Shown: positions 9,901-18,598, numbered from the stretch's first letter. The stretch: DNA of 50,389 bases from Planctomycetota bacterium (GCA_013349435.1 DUZQ01000012.1:1-50389), one strand, 5' to 3'. Numbers and translations: made by a program. Notes: generated by a model from the letters alone, not told the origin.

Positions 9901-10479
9901 TTCTCCGCTGCCCCCGGCTTCAACTTCTTCGAACATTAACCGGCCCGCGGTATCAAGAATGACTGCGTAGTCGGTGAACCACCAGTTCATATTCACCGTT
10001 CCACCTGCACCCTGGAACTGGTCCTGTAGGCCCGACGGGAAACCGACATTGCAGTGCCGTATCGCCTCTGTCTTGCCGGAACCGGGCTCTCCCACAACAA
10101 GATACCAGGGAAAATCATAAAGGCTTTTGCCGGCAGACCGGTATTTTTCGATTCCGTTTTCGAATCGTTTACGCAAATCATCCAGCCGGGCCATCTTTGC
10201 AGGCTCGCTGACTCCCTGGGGAGCGGCGGAAGCATTTTCCATTATGCCCTGCTCCATCGGAGCGGCTTTGCGTTTCCTCAATCGCTTCAGAAAACGCGCA
10301 TAAAGTGTTACAATCAGCGCTACAACGGCAAAGCCGATGATTACAACGATGCTTATCCATCCGGGCAAACTGGCTAACAAATACCACATCCCCGTAAAAA
10401 TCCCGCCGCCGGTTATCACCAGGATGCCGATCTTCAACGGCATGGGCAGGTTCACAAAAGCTGAAAGACGAGACAACAT
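6901..10479 (-). CDS. tssM: TssM (IcmF family), inner-membrane T6SS protein
   Basis: 1192 residues, the usual size for TssM. Two membrane segments lie at about 15-36 and 41-62. A cytoplasmic NTPase domain with Walker A GEPGSGKT (130-137) and DTAGRL follows, then a third membrane segment near 446-470 (VLISAIASVILLLFF), then a large periplasmic domain of about 700 residues. TssM spans the inner membrane and, with TssL and TssJ, builds the membrane complex that docks the baseplate. The ATG at 10479 follows AAGAAAGG. It lies 23 bases after tssL and before tagF. Because no tssJ is recognised in the window, how this TssM contacts the outer membrane is open. Confidence 0.93.
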   Translation of the reverse strand: MLSRLSAFVNLPMPLKIGILVITGGGIFTGMWYLLASLPGWISIVVIIGFAVVALIVTLYARFLKRLRKRKAAPMEQGIMENASAAPQGVSEPAKMARLDDLRKRFENGIEKYRSAGKSLYDFPWYLVVGEPGSGKTEAIRHCNVGFPSGLQDQFQGAGGTVNMNWWFTDYAVILDTAGRLMFEEVEAGGSGEWKEFLSLLRKSRPNCPINGVFLVIPSDSLIKDTADEIEAKASKIAQQFDVIQRTLDVRFPVFVVISKSDLIYGFRDFFENIEDPQLQHQIMGWSNPAPLDEPYSPDFIDRHLKAINKRLFRKRLALMQQITSEHDMDRQLREPDALYAFPQSLSKMATRMARYLELIFSVGSQWSCKPLFFRGIYFTSSMQEGSALDMELAESLGVAVDSLPDGRVWKRDRAFFLRDLFMKKVFREKGLVTRATNAKKMYTRRKAVVLISAIASVILLLFFTVYAGIRWDRSIGGLKEYLACASQGMPQLNNLKVIQFNNDGGYSSKGNVEVKLSSGKRVRRNEFYAQLADMVNRWQEKGVPFVFAPAAMFSVRINPRSLNEAQAVVYEKGVLQPFLTAACTKMKQQQNHHQWRLSHADPDSEAPLKVLYELLCIRADRPLKKAVLQDDEGQNIDYSAVNFLDPLFRYAFGAEEGFEQRWKQYEQERKEKLHKPLCMIYGDDDTDKFSVLWPPESLKKAQDTKHTPYNSTINHGVGLFNKYWSEPGAVDTQRKDLSDIEAIRKVAAALDDFDTVEQDILSIYNSKAVQPLEDIQNDDFITGWIKDFEKLRIIEEVLAGYALKTVSSLQGRWNEATGKAFAEIDENYGFLLKELDNIKQEDEFLQGIRASLKTTHDELVRKLADEEFKAKLKGLDERFYYKVEDDAKQRRLYEIRYDMYKTAYAHLVALKEPIEIDMVAKLADTIKKNFKESQQRIEKLQNLQPSNEEFKHAAEDSKFALEFAERRYRMNIAKMCLDRLMTKYSKKFPLAKEADEHLTEQELGEVQKLLPGIQPEMLSGLFDDESIRQRFDKVVRVIRCLPTGDSPYYCKISLLDPSEQDDSINYLRDVRISQASRVGDRHRTSSGEDLLVAEYPGKPIQLEFYRYSGDETPTGGTRQFQGPWACLKMMHEQADTEEKRFVAVKIKAEYQGGNLVIEGREPALRLKLEFYRDPGCTKEEQIGVPMARDWP

Positions 10480-10502
10480 TTTGGTTATACCTTTCTTAAA
10501 AG

Positions 10503-11207
10503 CTAATTTTCGTTGTCGTTGACTAAGGACATCTCAGATTTTTCTTCAATGTTTTTAATCGCCTTTGCCACTTCATCTGAGCTCCACCTGAAAAGGCAGA
10601 AACATGCGATAAACCAAACTATAACCAGACCCACCAGGGCTATTGCGATACCCCCTAATTTTGTACCCGGAGGTTCAATAAGGTTTCTGGTGTCAACTCC
10701 TTCGTATGCCTCCGGGCAAATAAAAGCCTGCTCATCGGCGTCCATCATACCGGCAATTCGTCCGGATATTCTCAACATCAGCTTACGGATACTTTCAGGC
10801 TGGCCGATATAAACCCCCGTAAATCCCAATCCGAGACAGGTATAATATATGGCCAGTCTTTCAGCGACATCTTCACCCGGGCCGGCCAATTCTTCATCGA
10901 GTAAATCGAAGAATTTTTCGTCCCCGGCCAGTTCATTCCTTTCGCTTGCCAATTCTACCCACTCGGAAGTCAGGTTTAATTTGCTCTCTTTTATCATAAA
11001 ATCGACAAAGAAAATAAGAGCCAATTCAACCTTTTCGTACTGGTCCGCCAATTCATGGGAAGCGGTGGATTTTTCCCTCATTTCATCGAGGGTTCTTTTG
11101 ATTTTGCTGCGAACCTGTTGAGTGTCCAGTACATTTGAAGTTTTTGCCGTGCGACTCAGGCTGCAGACATATTGAAAAATCGGTTCGCAAAGTTCGAGCA
11201 GTGTCAT
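10503..11207 (-). CDS. tssL: TssL (DotU family), inner-membrane T6SS protein
   Basis: 234 residues. It opens with the typical MTLLELCEPIFQYVCSL helix bundle, carries the conserved YTCLGLGFTGVY region near the middle, and ends with one C-terminal membrane segment (IAIALVGLVIVWFIACF) plus a short tail. It therefore has the standard C-tail-anchored DotU plan without a fused OmpA-type peptidoglycan-binding domain. TssL binds TssM and the baseplate protein TssK. Its ATG overlaps the tssK stop codon by four bases (ATGA), which indicates translational coupling. Confidence 0.9.
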   Translation of the reverse strand: MTLLELCEPIFQYVCSLSRTAKTSNVLDTQQVRSKIKRTLDEMREKSTASHELADQYEKVELALIFFVDFMIKESKLNLTSEWVELASERNELAGDEKFFDLLDEELAGPGEDVAERLAIYYTCLGLGFTGVYIGQPESIRKLMLRISGRIAGMMDADEQAFICPEAYEGVDTRNLIEPPGTKLGGIAIALVGLVIVWFIACFCLFRWSSDEVAKAIKNIEEKSEMSLVNDNEN

Positions 11208-12595
11208 TTCTTTGCCTCCACATCAGGAACAGTCATATATAGTGTGATATCGAAGTCGGAAGACTCGACACCGGGCCATTTTGCGGCTATGGCCTTTTCC
11301 TGTTTTATGCGTTCCCATATACGGGCACTCTCGGCCCGAATCAATCTGAAGTAATGGAGTCCCACTTGAGCAGGCAATTCTACAGGTGGATAAGGTTCGT
11401 GAGACAGCTTCACGCCAAAGATACGCTGATTGGCAAGACTTCGCGGCATCAGTTTGAATTTATCACGGTCGAGAACCAGCTCGGCCAGTGCACGGGGGTC
11501 TTCCTTGGTTTTTATGGCAAGGAAATACTCGTTCGGCAACGAAAAAACTTCATCTGTGAGTTCTGCACGGAATATCGCCTCGGCTTTATCCTTCGTAAAG
11601 GCGACTTTGAGAAACTTCGCCGCCACGGCACCTCTGAGCAGCGACCTGATCCTTTGTGACAGCTCATTGAAAGGGATTGCCGGATTGTCATGGTTGTATT
11701 CAGGCACCTCGAACTGGTCCCTGTCCGGGCGCAAAGCGGCAAGCTCGGCAAGAAGCTGCCTGAGATTCACATATATTTCAAAAGGCGAAACGCCGGTGGG
11801 GACCTGGGTAAGAGATGAAAGGATGGCACTGTAATGATTCAGTGTCCTGAGGCGAAGCACCTGCTCAAACTGCACGCCGCGCATACTATCGATACTGAAG
11901 CCCCCGCGGTTGATTTGTAATACAAGCTCGTTTCGACTCGCCATAATCTGACTTGTCAAATCCCGCGCAAGCTCCTGCAGTACCGGTGAGCCGGTAGTGA
12001 GCATACAGGGGGGTATAAAGGCAGGGTCCCGCCGGGGCAAATTGGCATCCTCACCGGTGGCATGGACAATTTTCAGCAGAGGCAGCACTTCAATATCAGA
12101 CCGGTCATCACCGTCAAGTAACAACCGTGCATTAACGCGACGAACAGGAATCGGCTGAGGGTTTTCACCTGTGTTTTCGTCCGTCCTCTCAATTTCAGCT
12201 ACCCGGTATGTTCGTTTTGAACGCCAGGCCCCTTCCTCTTGTTTATCTACAACGTTTCCACGGGAAGCGTACCAAACGGGCACACCCAGACTAATGCTTA
12301 TCGAGCCGCTGGTTGAGGCAAACGCTTCTTTTATGTCTAACGAAGGCAGGTCGGCGTTATCAGGAACATTAACTTCAATGCCGCTGGGCATAATGGCTCT
12401 GAGCCGGTCAAAACAAACTCTCATATTTTCAAGCTCATCATCGGAAATCCTCGCTTCGATAACACCATAGGGATAATGCAGGCTAAATTTTCGTTCTCTT
12501 GTGAACCGGTCGAAGATGTGTTTTTGCATGGATTGCAGATGATGAGGCTGAAGAAAAAGCCCTTCGCACCAATGTATTTGTCCTTCTATAGCCAT
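11204..12595 (-). CDS. tssK: TssK, T6SS baseplate-membrane connector
   Basis: 463 residues from ATG 12595, preceded by GGAGA 8 bases upstream. A GTG at 12619 is in frame but would overlap the preceding gene. The start IEGQIHWCEGLFLQPHHLQ matches the TssK signature xVxWxEGxxLxPqHfQ. TssK trimers link the TssFGE baseplate wedge to TssL/TssM. The gene sits 16 bases after the TagH-like gene and overlaps tssL by four bases. Length is normal for the family (about 440-470). Confidence 0.93.
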   Translation of the reverse strand: MAIEGQIHWCEGLFLQPHHLQSMQKHIFDRFTRERKFSLHYPYGVIEARISDDELENMRVCFDRLRAIMPSGIEVNVPDNADLPSLDIKEAFASTSGSISISLGVPVWYASRGNVVDKQEEGAWRSKRTYRVAEIERTDENTGENPQPIPVRRVNARLLLDGDDRSDIEVLPLLKIVHATGEDANLPRRDPAFIPPCMLTTGSPVLQELARDLTSQIMASRNELVLQINRGGFSIDSMRGVQFEQVLRLRTLNHYSAILSSLTQVPTGVSPFEIYVNLRQLLAELAALRPDRDQFEVPEYNHDNPAIPFNELSQRIRSLLRGAVAAKFLKVAFTKDKAEAIFRAELTDEVFSLPNEYFLAIKTKEDPRALAELVLDRDKFKLMPRSLANQRIFGVKLSHEPYPPVELPAQVGLHYFRLIRAESARIWERIKQEKAIAAKWPGVESSDFDITLYMTVPDVEAKK

Positions 12596-12611
12596 AAAGT
12601 ATTCTCCGGCA

Positions 12612-13562
12612 TTAACCACGACGACTTATTTTCATCAGGGACTCGACACAATCAACAACTGCATCTCGTATCTGGGCTTCGATGGAAGCTTCCGTTAATT
12701 CACCTGCAAGCTGCTGGTATTTCCTCCAGCATTTCACCTCATGACCGACCAGGACGCCCTTCGGTTCAAGCCGAACCAGTGCGGATATTTCAGACGGTGA
12801 AAGTTTGGATAGATGATGCTTTGCAAACTGGTCTCCCGCTCGTCCGACGGCTGTTATCAGGGCGGTAATAATTTGATTTAATTCTTTGAGTTTTTCCCCA
12901 ACCGCCTCCTGAGTCTCATCGCCGCCGGCCGAGGCGAATTTCTTCATTACATCTTTAATATTTCCGGACGGACGGATTTTTGAATGGGGTGAGAGTTTGC
13001 GCCAGGTATTCCAGACCAAAGGTTCAATCTTAATAACAAAGTCGGTCAGCAACGCCGCCAGCGCAGCAACCCGGGCAGGCTCCAGACCTGCCTGGTTATC
13101 AGGTTGCAGCATAGCTTTAAGTTGGTCAAGCAGTTCTTCCGGCAGCGCCCCTGAATAGTCTTGCGAACCTCTAATCGCTATTCCACCCTGCTGCAAACCC
13201 CTTACTACGGATTCCCTGCCTTCTTCGGAAAGCACCGGGAACTTTTTCGTAAGCATTTGAACAAGTGTTGCAGGGTCGTCTGACATTACCTGCCCATAAG
13301 TGGGGCGTTTTGTAGTCTCCTGCCCCTGCGATACGGGCAGGGCGCCGAAATCCGCCAGGGTGGGAAATCTGGTTTTTAATCCCTCCAGAAACTCTGCGCG
13401 TTCATCGGGCACAATCTCCTTTAACGCATTTTCTATCACCTCGCAGAGGTATTCCTGCCGTGTCTGGTCACTTTCGTCGGCGAAATCAACCTGTATCATA
13501 CGGAGCCGATTTGCCGTTGCGGTAATTTGTGCTCTTAACTTTTCATTATCAGTCGCAGACAC
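12612..13562 (-). CDS. T6SS operon protein resembling the C-terminal domain of FHA protein TagH, without FHA domain
   Basis: 316 residues from a GTG at 13562, which has GGAGG about 11 bases upstream. I do not recognise the N-terminal 170 residues, which are hydrophilic and helix-rich, with an EFLEGLKTRFP-like segment near 58-68. The rest (about 180-316) has a layout seen in the C-terminal domain of T6SS FHA proteins (TagH/ImpI): a LxxFxxKIEPLVWNTWRKL helix, a Pro/Ser-rich IRPSGNI segment, a conserved H-x-x-K-L-S-P-S-E-I, and a CWRKYQQLAGEL helix. No FHA fold (GR..S..H) is visible. Placement directly before tssK-tssL-tssM argues for a baseplate or regulatory role. The assignment rests on pattern and context only. 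Confidence 0.5.
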   Translation of the reverse strand: MSATDNEKLRAQITATANRLRMIQVDFADESDQTRQEYLCEVIENALKEIVPDERAEFLEGLKTRFPTLADFGALPVSQGQETTKRPTYGQVMSDDPATLVQMLTKKFPVLSEEGRESVVRGLQQGGIAIRGSQDYSGALPEELLDQLKAMLQPDNQAGLEPARVAALAALLTDFVIKIEPLVWNTWRKLSPHSKIRPSGNIKDVMKKFASAGGDETQEAVGEKLKELNQIITALITAVGRAGDQFAKHHLSKLSPSEISALVRLEPKGVLVGHEVKCWRKYQQLAGELTEASIEAQIRDAVVDCVESLMKISRRG

Positions 13563-13609
13563 CGGGTTCTGATCCTCCCACAGTAACGTATATGTTAATC
13601 AGACGAAGA

Positions 13610-13638
13610 ATTATACATTATTTTCTCTTTTTGGACAA
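13610..13638 (-). promoter_or_regulatory. Candidate internal promoter for the tagH-like/tssK/tssL/tssM/tagF half-operon
   Basis: Minus strand: TTGTCC (13638-13633), 17-base spacer, TATAAT (13615-13610), 47 bases before the GTG at 13562. The perfect -10 with ideal spacing lies in the only sizeable gap (158 bases) of the main T6SS operon. This would let the membrane-complex genes be expressed apart from the sheath/baseplate genes. Confidence 0.5.
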
Positions 13639-13720
13639 GCTTGCCGCAAATTTATTTGCTCAAATCAAATAGTTCGAGTTCCCGGCCCGCGAGCAAATCA
13701 TATTATTTCTGATGTGAGAA

Positions 13721-14740
13721 CTACACACTAAGATTTCTTAGTATAAGGTCATCGGCGTCTGTTGTAAACCTCTTGCTTTTCAGCCATGTGGATAATCCCA
13801 ATCTACCCAATGTACCCAGTCGGGTTTCTGGTACATCTTCAGCCTTCAGGACCAGTTGAAGTTCCCAGCTTAGCTCGTCCGCCGTGTAATTTTTTACCCA
13901 GGCGATCAGGCGGCCAAGACTGTCGCCGCCCGGCAGCATGCGTTGATAGTCGGAAAAATTCATAGGGCCGAACCTGAGCCCGAATTTCTGCTGACATTCC
14001 CAGAAGCGCGAACCTACCACTATTGTGGCACCTAAACGCCCCGTTTCAGGTGATTCTGCCATTCGACAGCGGTACTCGTCGGGAAGGTTCATCCATTGTC
14101 CGACAAACTGCTCTATATCCACCTCTATACCAAAATAGTCCTGCAAAGTTGCCTGCAGACCTTCGGCATTTCTGTTTGGGCATACCAGTCGCCCTGAATA
14201 ATGAAGTTTTGCCACGTCGGCAACGGCGTCTCTGTTCCGCCATGAATCATCCCCTATCCCGAACATACTCCCAATATATGCCTTAAAACGGTCGTCCTCT
14301 TGGCGGTCATAACTTACATTCTGCTGGTTGCAGGCCCATGCACGATAAAAGAGTGAAATCATCCGATGATTAAAGATGTCCAGAAAGCCTGCAAGGGTAT
14401 TATCGCCGTGGTTTCTTATTCTGTTGCGTGTATGGGCGGTTATGTGTAAAGGCATCGGTCCGTTAGGACCGAGAAGACCGAAGAAGTTGACCGACAATCT
14501 CGGCGGACGGCCGTCCGTTGCTTCTTCATAAGCTGCAATTGCCGAAGGAGCAAATGCCATGGAAACATTCTGACAAAATTGAACGGGGTCTTCATGCGGC
14601 AATTGTGAACAGGCGATTCTGGGCCGATCGGGCCGGGCGCACTCGATCCTGCGAACAGCCTGATAAAAGTCCAGTTCGTAAGGCTCGTCCCGCAATCTTT
14701 TCGTCAAAGAATCTGCCTTAGCCCCGTTCTCATCGGCCAT
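13721..14740 (-). CDS. tssG: TssG, T6SS baseplate protein
   Basis: 339 residues. Conserved TssG segments are present: FYQAVRRIE near the start, VNFFGLLGPNGPMPLHIT around 85-105, then LAGFLDIFNHRMISLFYRAW. TssG forms the baseplate wedge with TssF and TssE. The ATG at 14740 is preceded by GGAGAGA, and the gene overlaps the end of tssF by 37 bases, so the two are probably translated together. It is the last gene before the 158-base gap with the candidate internal promoter. Confidence 0.93.
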   Translation of the reverse strand: MADENGAKADSLTKRLRDEPYELDFYQAVRRIECARPDRPRIACSQLPHEDPVQFCQNVSMAFAPSAIAAYEEATDGRPPRLSVNFFGLLGPNGPMPLHITAHTRNRIRNHGDNTLAGFLDIFNHRMISLFYRAWACNQQNVSYDRQEDDRFKAYIGSMFGIGDDSWRNRDAVADVAKLHYSGRLVCPNRNAEGLQATLQDYFGIEVDIEQFVGQWMNLPDEYRCRMAESPETGRLGATIVVGSRFWECQQKFGLRFGPMNFSDYQRMLPGGDSLGRLIAWVKNYTADELSWELQLVLKAEDVPETRLGTLGRLGLSTWLKSKRFTTDADDLILRNLSV

Positions 14741-16581
14741 CGCTTTATCTCTCCACGTTCAACCGTCTTTATAACAGTTTCGGTAAAAGAATTGATAGAA
14801 ACATATTTGGCAAAGAATTGCTCGAGAACCGCGCCAAGCAAAAATACCCCGCTGCCGACAAACAACTCTTCTTCAAGGGTTACCGTTATCTCCAGACCCC
14901 GCGCAAAGGCAATTGAGCCTGATGATTTTATCCTTCGAGTAACGGGTCTGCAGCTTATGGATTTTATGCCGTCAATCTGCTTGCTGATTTGCAAATCGTT
15001 GGCATCACTGTAAAGCCTCAGAATGTCGCGAAGCGCCCAAACACCTTTGCCGTTATCGGTGTCTGCAAGGGACAGATAATTCAGGGACAAATGGTTAATT
15101 GTGCGCCAGGCGATTTCGCCCTCAGCCTGAGATGGTCTTGGAGATGTTGGTGAACCGAGGCAGCGAATAGATGTATAAGGCGCGGTTTTGTCCATGGTAA
15201 AATCGAAATTGCCCTGTCCGACCGGCATGTGAATCGGCAAATCGCGATTTGTACACATAACCTCTACACCAAGCTGTTTGAGGTCGAGACTATACGGTGC
15301 GGCCGCAGCATCGACAATAGATATATAAACTTCACTGCCTGGATAACTTTTTGATCTTCGCCCCCGGAGCTTTTCCCGTTCGGACTGCGGCCTCGCAACC
15401 CGGTTTATTACATAATAAGCCCCTTGGTCGGAAACACTCAAATCCCTTGCCAAATAGAATGGAAGAAACTCGCGCATCTGGTCCGACTGGGCGCCGTAAC
15501 CTACGACCCTGGAGATGTTGTAAACCTCAAAGTCCAGCGGCCTGGTGCGGTCCGGTACAATGTGGAATTCCGAGTATTTGTCTGAAACATGTATGCGGTC
15601 GGCCCTTTTCTCGAAAAGGTTTATCGCAGGGGAACAAAACATACCGAAGTTTTCCGCCCCGACCACGCCTTCAAGTTGGATATTGGATTTTCCCAACAAA
15701 ATGATTATATCCAACTGATTTTCCTCGCACTTTTGGATAGCTGCTTCCAGACCTTTGATTTCGACAAACATGAACCGCCGAGGGGATATGAAATACTCGT
15801 GTAAAAGCCGATATCCCTGAAAAGACCTTGCATCGTAAGGTAATAATTTTTCATGATTTCCAAAGCCTATACGCCGGATGCAGGATGCATCAATGACTTC
15901 CTGTCCTTTTGCCGGGCCTGCCGCCGGTTGAACCACAACGCAAACGGCGTCGGCAAAAAACTGCTCATACAACTGCATCGGGACCTCTCCTATACCCATA
16001 AGATGCAGGTTTAACGAGTCCATTTTCAACTCGCTGAAGTTAAGGCCCGCGGTGGATTTTAACCGGATTCGGACGCCGGCTTTTACGCCCGGAAGGCTCG
16101 GTACCCGAAGCGACGCAAGTTCACGTGTATAGTAATCCGCCCCGGTTACCTCAACCGGCCAAAGCGTTATATCGTGCGCTGTACGGTATTCGCACCGCGT
16201 TTGGTCCGTCTTGCCCAACCGACTTTGGATGGAACTTCCACGCGGGATTAAGAAACCTTCAGCCAACGCATTTTCATCCAAATCCGGAACGAATTGAGCA
16301 ATGACGACAGATGGGGTCGGCGCCAGATAATGGGGATATATGGTTTCCAGTAAAGACCGGGTAAACCTCGGAAATTCCGCGTCGAGTTTGAGTTGGACCC
16401 TCGCAGCAAGAAAGGCAAATCCCTCGAGCAATCGTTCGACAAACGGGTCTCTGCAGGGCTGAATTTCGTCCAGGCCGCCAAGTCGCCCGGCAATTTTGGG
16501 ATACTCTTTTGCGAACTGGGCCCCCATTTTACGAAGGTGCATAATTTCTCGATTGTATAAATCCAGGAACCGCCTGTCCAT
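14704..16581 (-). CDS. tssF: TssF, T6SS baseplate protein
   Basis: 625 residues, within the usual 580-630. The N-terminus LYNREIMHLRKMGAQFA and the following EYPKIAGRLG and DPFVERLLEGFAFLAARVQ are hallmark TssF sequences (phage gp6-like). TssF2-TssG forms the wedge on which TssE and the sheath assemble. It starts six bases after the tssE stop and overlaps tssG at its 3' end. Confidence 0.95.
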   Translation of the reverse strand: MDRRFLDLYNREIMHLRKMGAQFAKEYPKIAGRLGGLDEIQPCRDPFVERLLEGFAFLAARVQLKLDAEFPRFTRSLLETIYPHYLAPTPSVVIAQFVPDLDENALAEGFLIPRGSSIQSRLGKTDQTRCEYRTAHDITLWPVEVTGADYYTRELASLRVPSLPGVKAGVRIRLKSTAGLNFSELKMDSLNLHLMGIGEVPMQLYEQFFADAVCVVVQPAAGPAKGQEVIDASCIRRIGFGNHEKLLPYDARSFQGYRLLHEYFISPRRFMFVEIKGLEAAIQKCEENQLDIIILLGKSNIQLEGVVGAENFGMFCSPAINLFEKRADRIHVSDKYSEFHIVPDRTRPLDFEVYNISRVVGYGAQSDQMREFLPFYLARDLSVSDQGAYYVINRVARPQSEREKLRGRRSKSYPGSEVYISIVDAAAAPYSLDLKQLGVEVMCTNRDLPIHMPVGQGNFDFTMDKTAPYTSIRCLGSPTSPRPSQAEGEIAWRTINHLSLNYLSLADTDNGKGVWALRDILRLYSDANDLQISKQIDGIKSISCRPVTRRIKSSGSIAFARGLEITVTLEEELFVGSGVFLLGAVLEQFFAKYVSINSFTETVIKTVERGEIKRWPMRTGLRQIL

Positions 16582-16587
16582 TTTGCT

Positions 16588-17082
16588 CTATCCTTTGAAT
16601 TCGTAATGGCCGGTTTCCATATCTACCTCCGTCTTAAAAAAGAGGTGGTCCGGAAGAGGTTGCGCCCATAATTGTCCCTCTATCTCGATGGCGAGGCTCC
16701 GGACATGCCCCGGCTTTACGGTTGAAACCAGACGGACCGACAGTGAATTGGGGGAAATTCTGGGCTCGAAACATTCCAGAGCATGCTTTATATGAGTTTC
16801 AACCTCACCGCCTCTGAGGTCGGAAATAGTCAATCCACATACATCCCGTATCCCATAATTTAATACGGAGCGAGCCGCTTCGTCGAAATCATATATTTCG
16901 TCACCGAGCGGGTGTGCCCTTGAGTTCAAGAGGTTCTCCACATCAAAAAGCACCGCTGCTTTGTATTTTTGAATTGATACTACGCGACGGTCGCGACTTT
17001 CTTTTTTCGCTTCCGGTTCATCGTCGATCAGGCGGTTCAGCAGACATGGTTGAAGACGTTCCATTGGCGTGCGTTCAACCAT
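16588..17082 (-). CDS. tssE: TssE, gp25-like baseplate protein
   Basis: 164 residues from ATG 17082, with GGAGG 8 bases upstream. A GTG one codon earlier is possible. The gp25-like lysozyme-fold region holds VENLLNSRAHPLGDE (the conserved E-x-x-L-N-T/S-R-x) and SVLNYGIRDVCGLT, as in TssE and phage T4 gp25. It nucleates sheath polymerisation at the baseplate. It overlaps the tagJ stop by eight bases. Confidence 0.9.
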   Translation of the reverse strand: MVERTPMERLQPCLLNRLIDDEPEAKKESRDRRVVSIQKYKAAVLFDVENLLNSRAHPLGDEIYDFDEAARSVLNYGIRDVCGLTISDLRGGEVETHIKHALECFEPRISPNSLSVRLVSTVKPGHVRSLAIEIEGQLWAQPLPDHLFFKTEVDMETGHYEFKG

Positions 17083-17902
17083 CACTGTTGCCTCCGACTT
17101 GTCGACCTTCTTCAGGGTGATTCAAATCTATTTGTCTTATCTGCAGAAGGGCATATTCGTCCTGGTCGGTGGCAAGGACACGTTGTCCCAGCCCGAAATA
17201 TGACTGGGCCGGTTTTTCAATCCACTCGGTTTTCCGTGAGAGCCTGATACTGCTGTCTTCGCTGTTTTGTGAATCCGGGTATCGCACCGGTATCAGGCCG
17301 CTGGACTCTCCGCCGTTAGTCCACATAAAATAGGCGGGAATCCAGACTGTATCACACAGGTCGGCTGGTTCGTCAATTCGGATTTTTTTTATGACGTTAA
17401 ACGGTACCCAGTAATACTTGCCGTCAACTATTACCTCAAGTACCGGGCCGAACCTGGTATCGGCGTCACATATCCACTCAAACTGCCGGCCGTCAACGGT
17501 GCCGGAAACGGCCGGAGCTGCTTCAAATGCACGGTTTCGCAGTTTTTCCGATGCCGAATACTTCTCTTCGGCGACCAGTTGGTTGGCCTGAACCAGCCAG
17601 CCGATCCATTCTTCTGGTTCACCGAAAATGAGAGGCAGCCGATTGCCTGCAAATATCTCCGCGCGAAGAGCCTCGCAGTTCAGCGCGGGTCTGCACATGC
17701 AGGCCATGAGCAGGTTCTTTGCGTCAAGGTCGGCGGCAACATTCAACTGTGTCATAGCACGTTTCCATTCTCCCAGGACACAAAGAAGCTGGAAAATGAA
17801 AACACGATACTTTGCATTGGCGGGTTCGGCGCGAATCCGGGCTTCGAGGCAACTCAACGCCTCGTCCAGTTGGCCGGCCTCCAATAATTCTTCGGTTTGC
17901 AT
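17075..17902 (-). CDS. tagJ: TagJ/ImpE-family T6SS accessory protein
   Basis: 275 residues from ATG 17902, with GAGG 8 bases upstream. An upstream in-frame TTG at 17929 is less likely. The N-terminal third is TPR-like (AGQLDEALSCLEARIRAEP, then LLCVLGEWKRAMTQL). The C-terminal half is the ImpE domain (RFGPVLEVIVDGKYYWVPF, CDTVWIPAYFMW). In P. aeruginosa TagJ binds the sheath protein TssB and the ATPase ClpV and modulates sheath recycling. Here clpV sits some 8 kb away on the other strand. Confidence 0.88.
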   Translation of the reverse strand: MQTEELLEAGQLDEALSCLEARIRAEPANAKYRVFIFQLLCVLGEWKRAMTQLNVAADLDAKNLLMACMCRPALNCEALRAEIFAGNRLPLIFGEPEEWIGWLVQANQLVAEEKYSASEKLRNRAFEAAPAVSGTVDGRQFEWICDADTRFGPVLEVIVDGKYYWVPFNVIKKIRIDEPADLCDTVWIPAYFMWTNGGESSGLIPVRYPDSQNSEDSSIRLSRKTEWIEKPAQSYFGLGQRVLATDQDEYALLQIRQIDLNHPEEGRQVGGNSDG

Positions 17903-17995
17903 ATCAATTACCTCGACAGCAATACACAATATCCCCCTTTACCAAAAGGAAGGGATGAGCCGGTTTCCTTTTGTCCGTATTCAATGCGGCAGTTA

Positions 17996-18493
17996 TCAGC
18001 CACCCTTGTTGGTGGTCAAATCCCAATGGGTCTTAACATCACCCTTTGGTTTGCCGGTCTTGTGGTCTGACTCCGTGTAAACCCATTCTATCTTGCCGTA
18101 GTTAAAGCACACCTCTTCGAGAGGCAAAGCTTCACCGCCCTGAGCAGAGCCGCCCGGCCGAACCGAGGATACAATCGTATCCGACAGAACGTATTCCATA
18201 TACTTTGATTTATCCCCGGTAGCACGACACAACGTCATCTTGATTGTGCCAATGTGATTTCCATTGCAACAGAACAAGGCCAGCTTCGGCGAAGCCTTAT
18301 CCAATGTCTTTACAACTGAGAAATCCTGGTGGTCACAACGCTCTGAGCTGCGTGCTCCGCCGCTGCTTCTGGAACCTGAAGATGGTTGGGATACACCATG
18401 GCTGTAAGACAGTACCTCAATCCAGTCTTTGTGCTTATCATCGGTGCATTCCCCTGGAACTCCATCAATCTTTAAAAAACAATCAAAAGCCAT
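17996..18493 (-). CDS. hcp: Hcp (TssD), T6SS inner-tube protein
   Basis: 165 residues, the normal Hcp length. The opening MAFDCFLKIDGVPGE and the segments WIEVLSYSHGVSQP, DHQDFSVVKTLDKASPKL and ALPLEEVCFNYGKIEWVY are standard Hcp1 sequences. Hcp hexamers stack into the tube that carries effectors and is expelled with VgrG. GGAGTTGATAAC precedes the ATG. A spacing of about 105 bases from tssC could allow separate, high expression of the tube subunit; I see no clear hairpin there. Confidence 0.97.
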   Translation of the reverse strand: MAFDCFLKIDGVPGECTDDKHKDWIEVLSYSHGVSQPSSGSRSSGGARSSERCDHQDFSVVKTLDKASPKLALFCCNGNHIGTIKMTLCRATGDKSKYMEYVLSDTIVSSVRPGGSAQGGEALPLEEVCFNYGKIEWVYTESDHKTGKPKGDVKTHWDLTTNKGG

Positions 18494-18598
18494 GTTATCA
18501 ACTCCTTAAATAATAAAGTAGCTATCTGGTTATCTGTACTCAAATCCACCTTTCTGAAAAGTTCACTTATATCCTCTTGTGATACGAAATCAACCCCC

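Noticed and set aside
9522-10387. Several 60-110 codon frames opposite or within tssM (for example 10054-10377 plus, 9993-10235 minus)
   Set aside because: They are shadows of the tssM frame, with no ribosome binding sites or recognisable domains.
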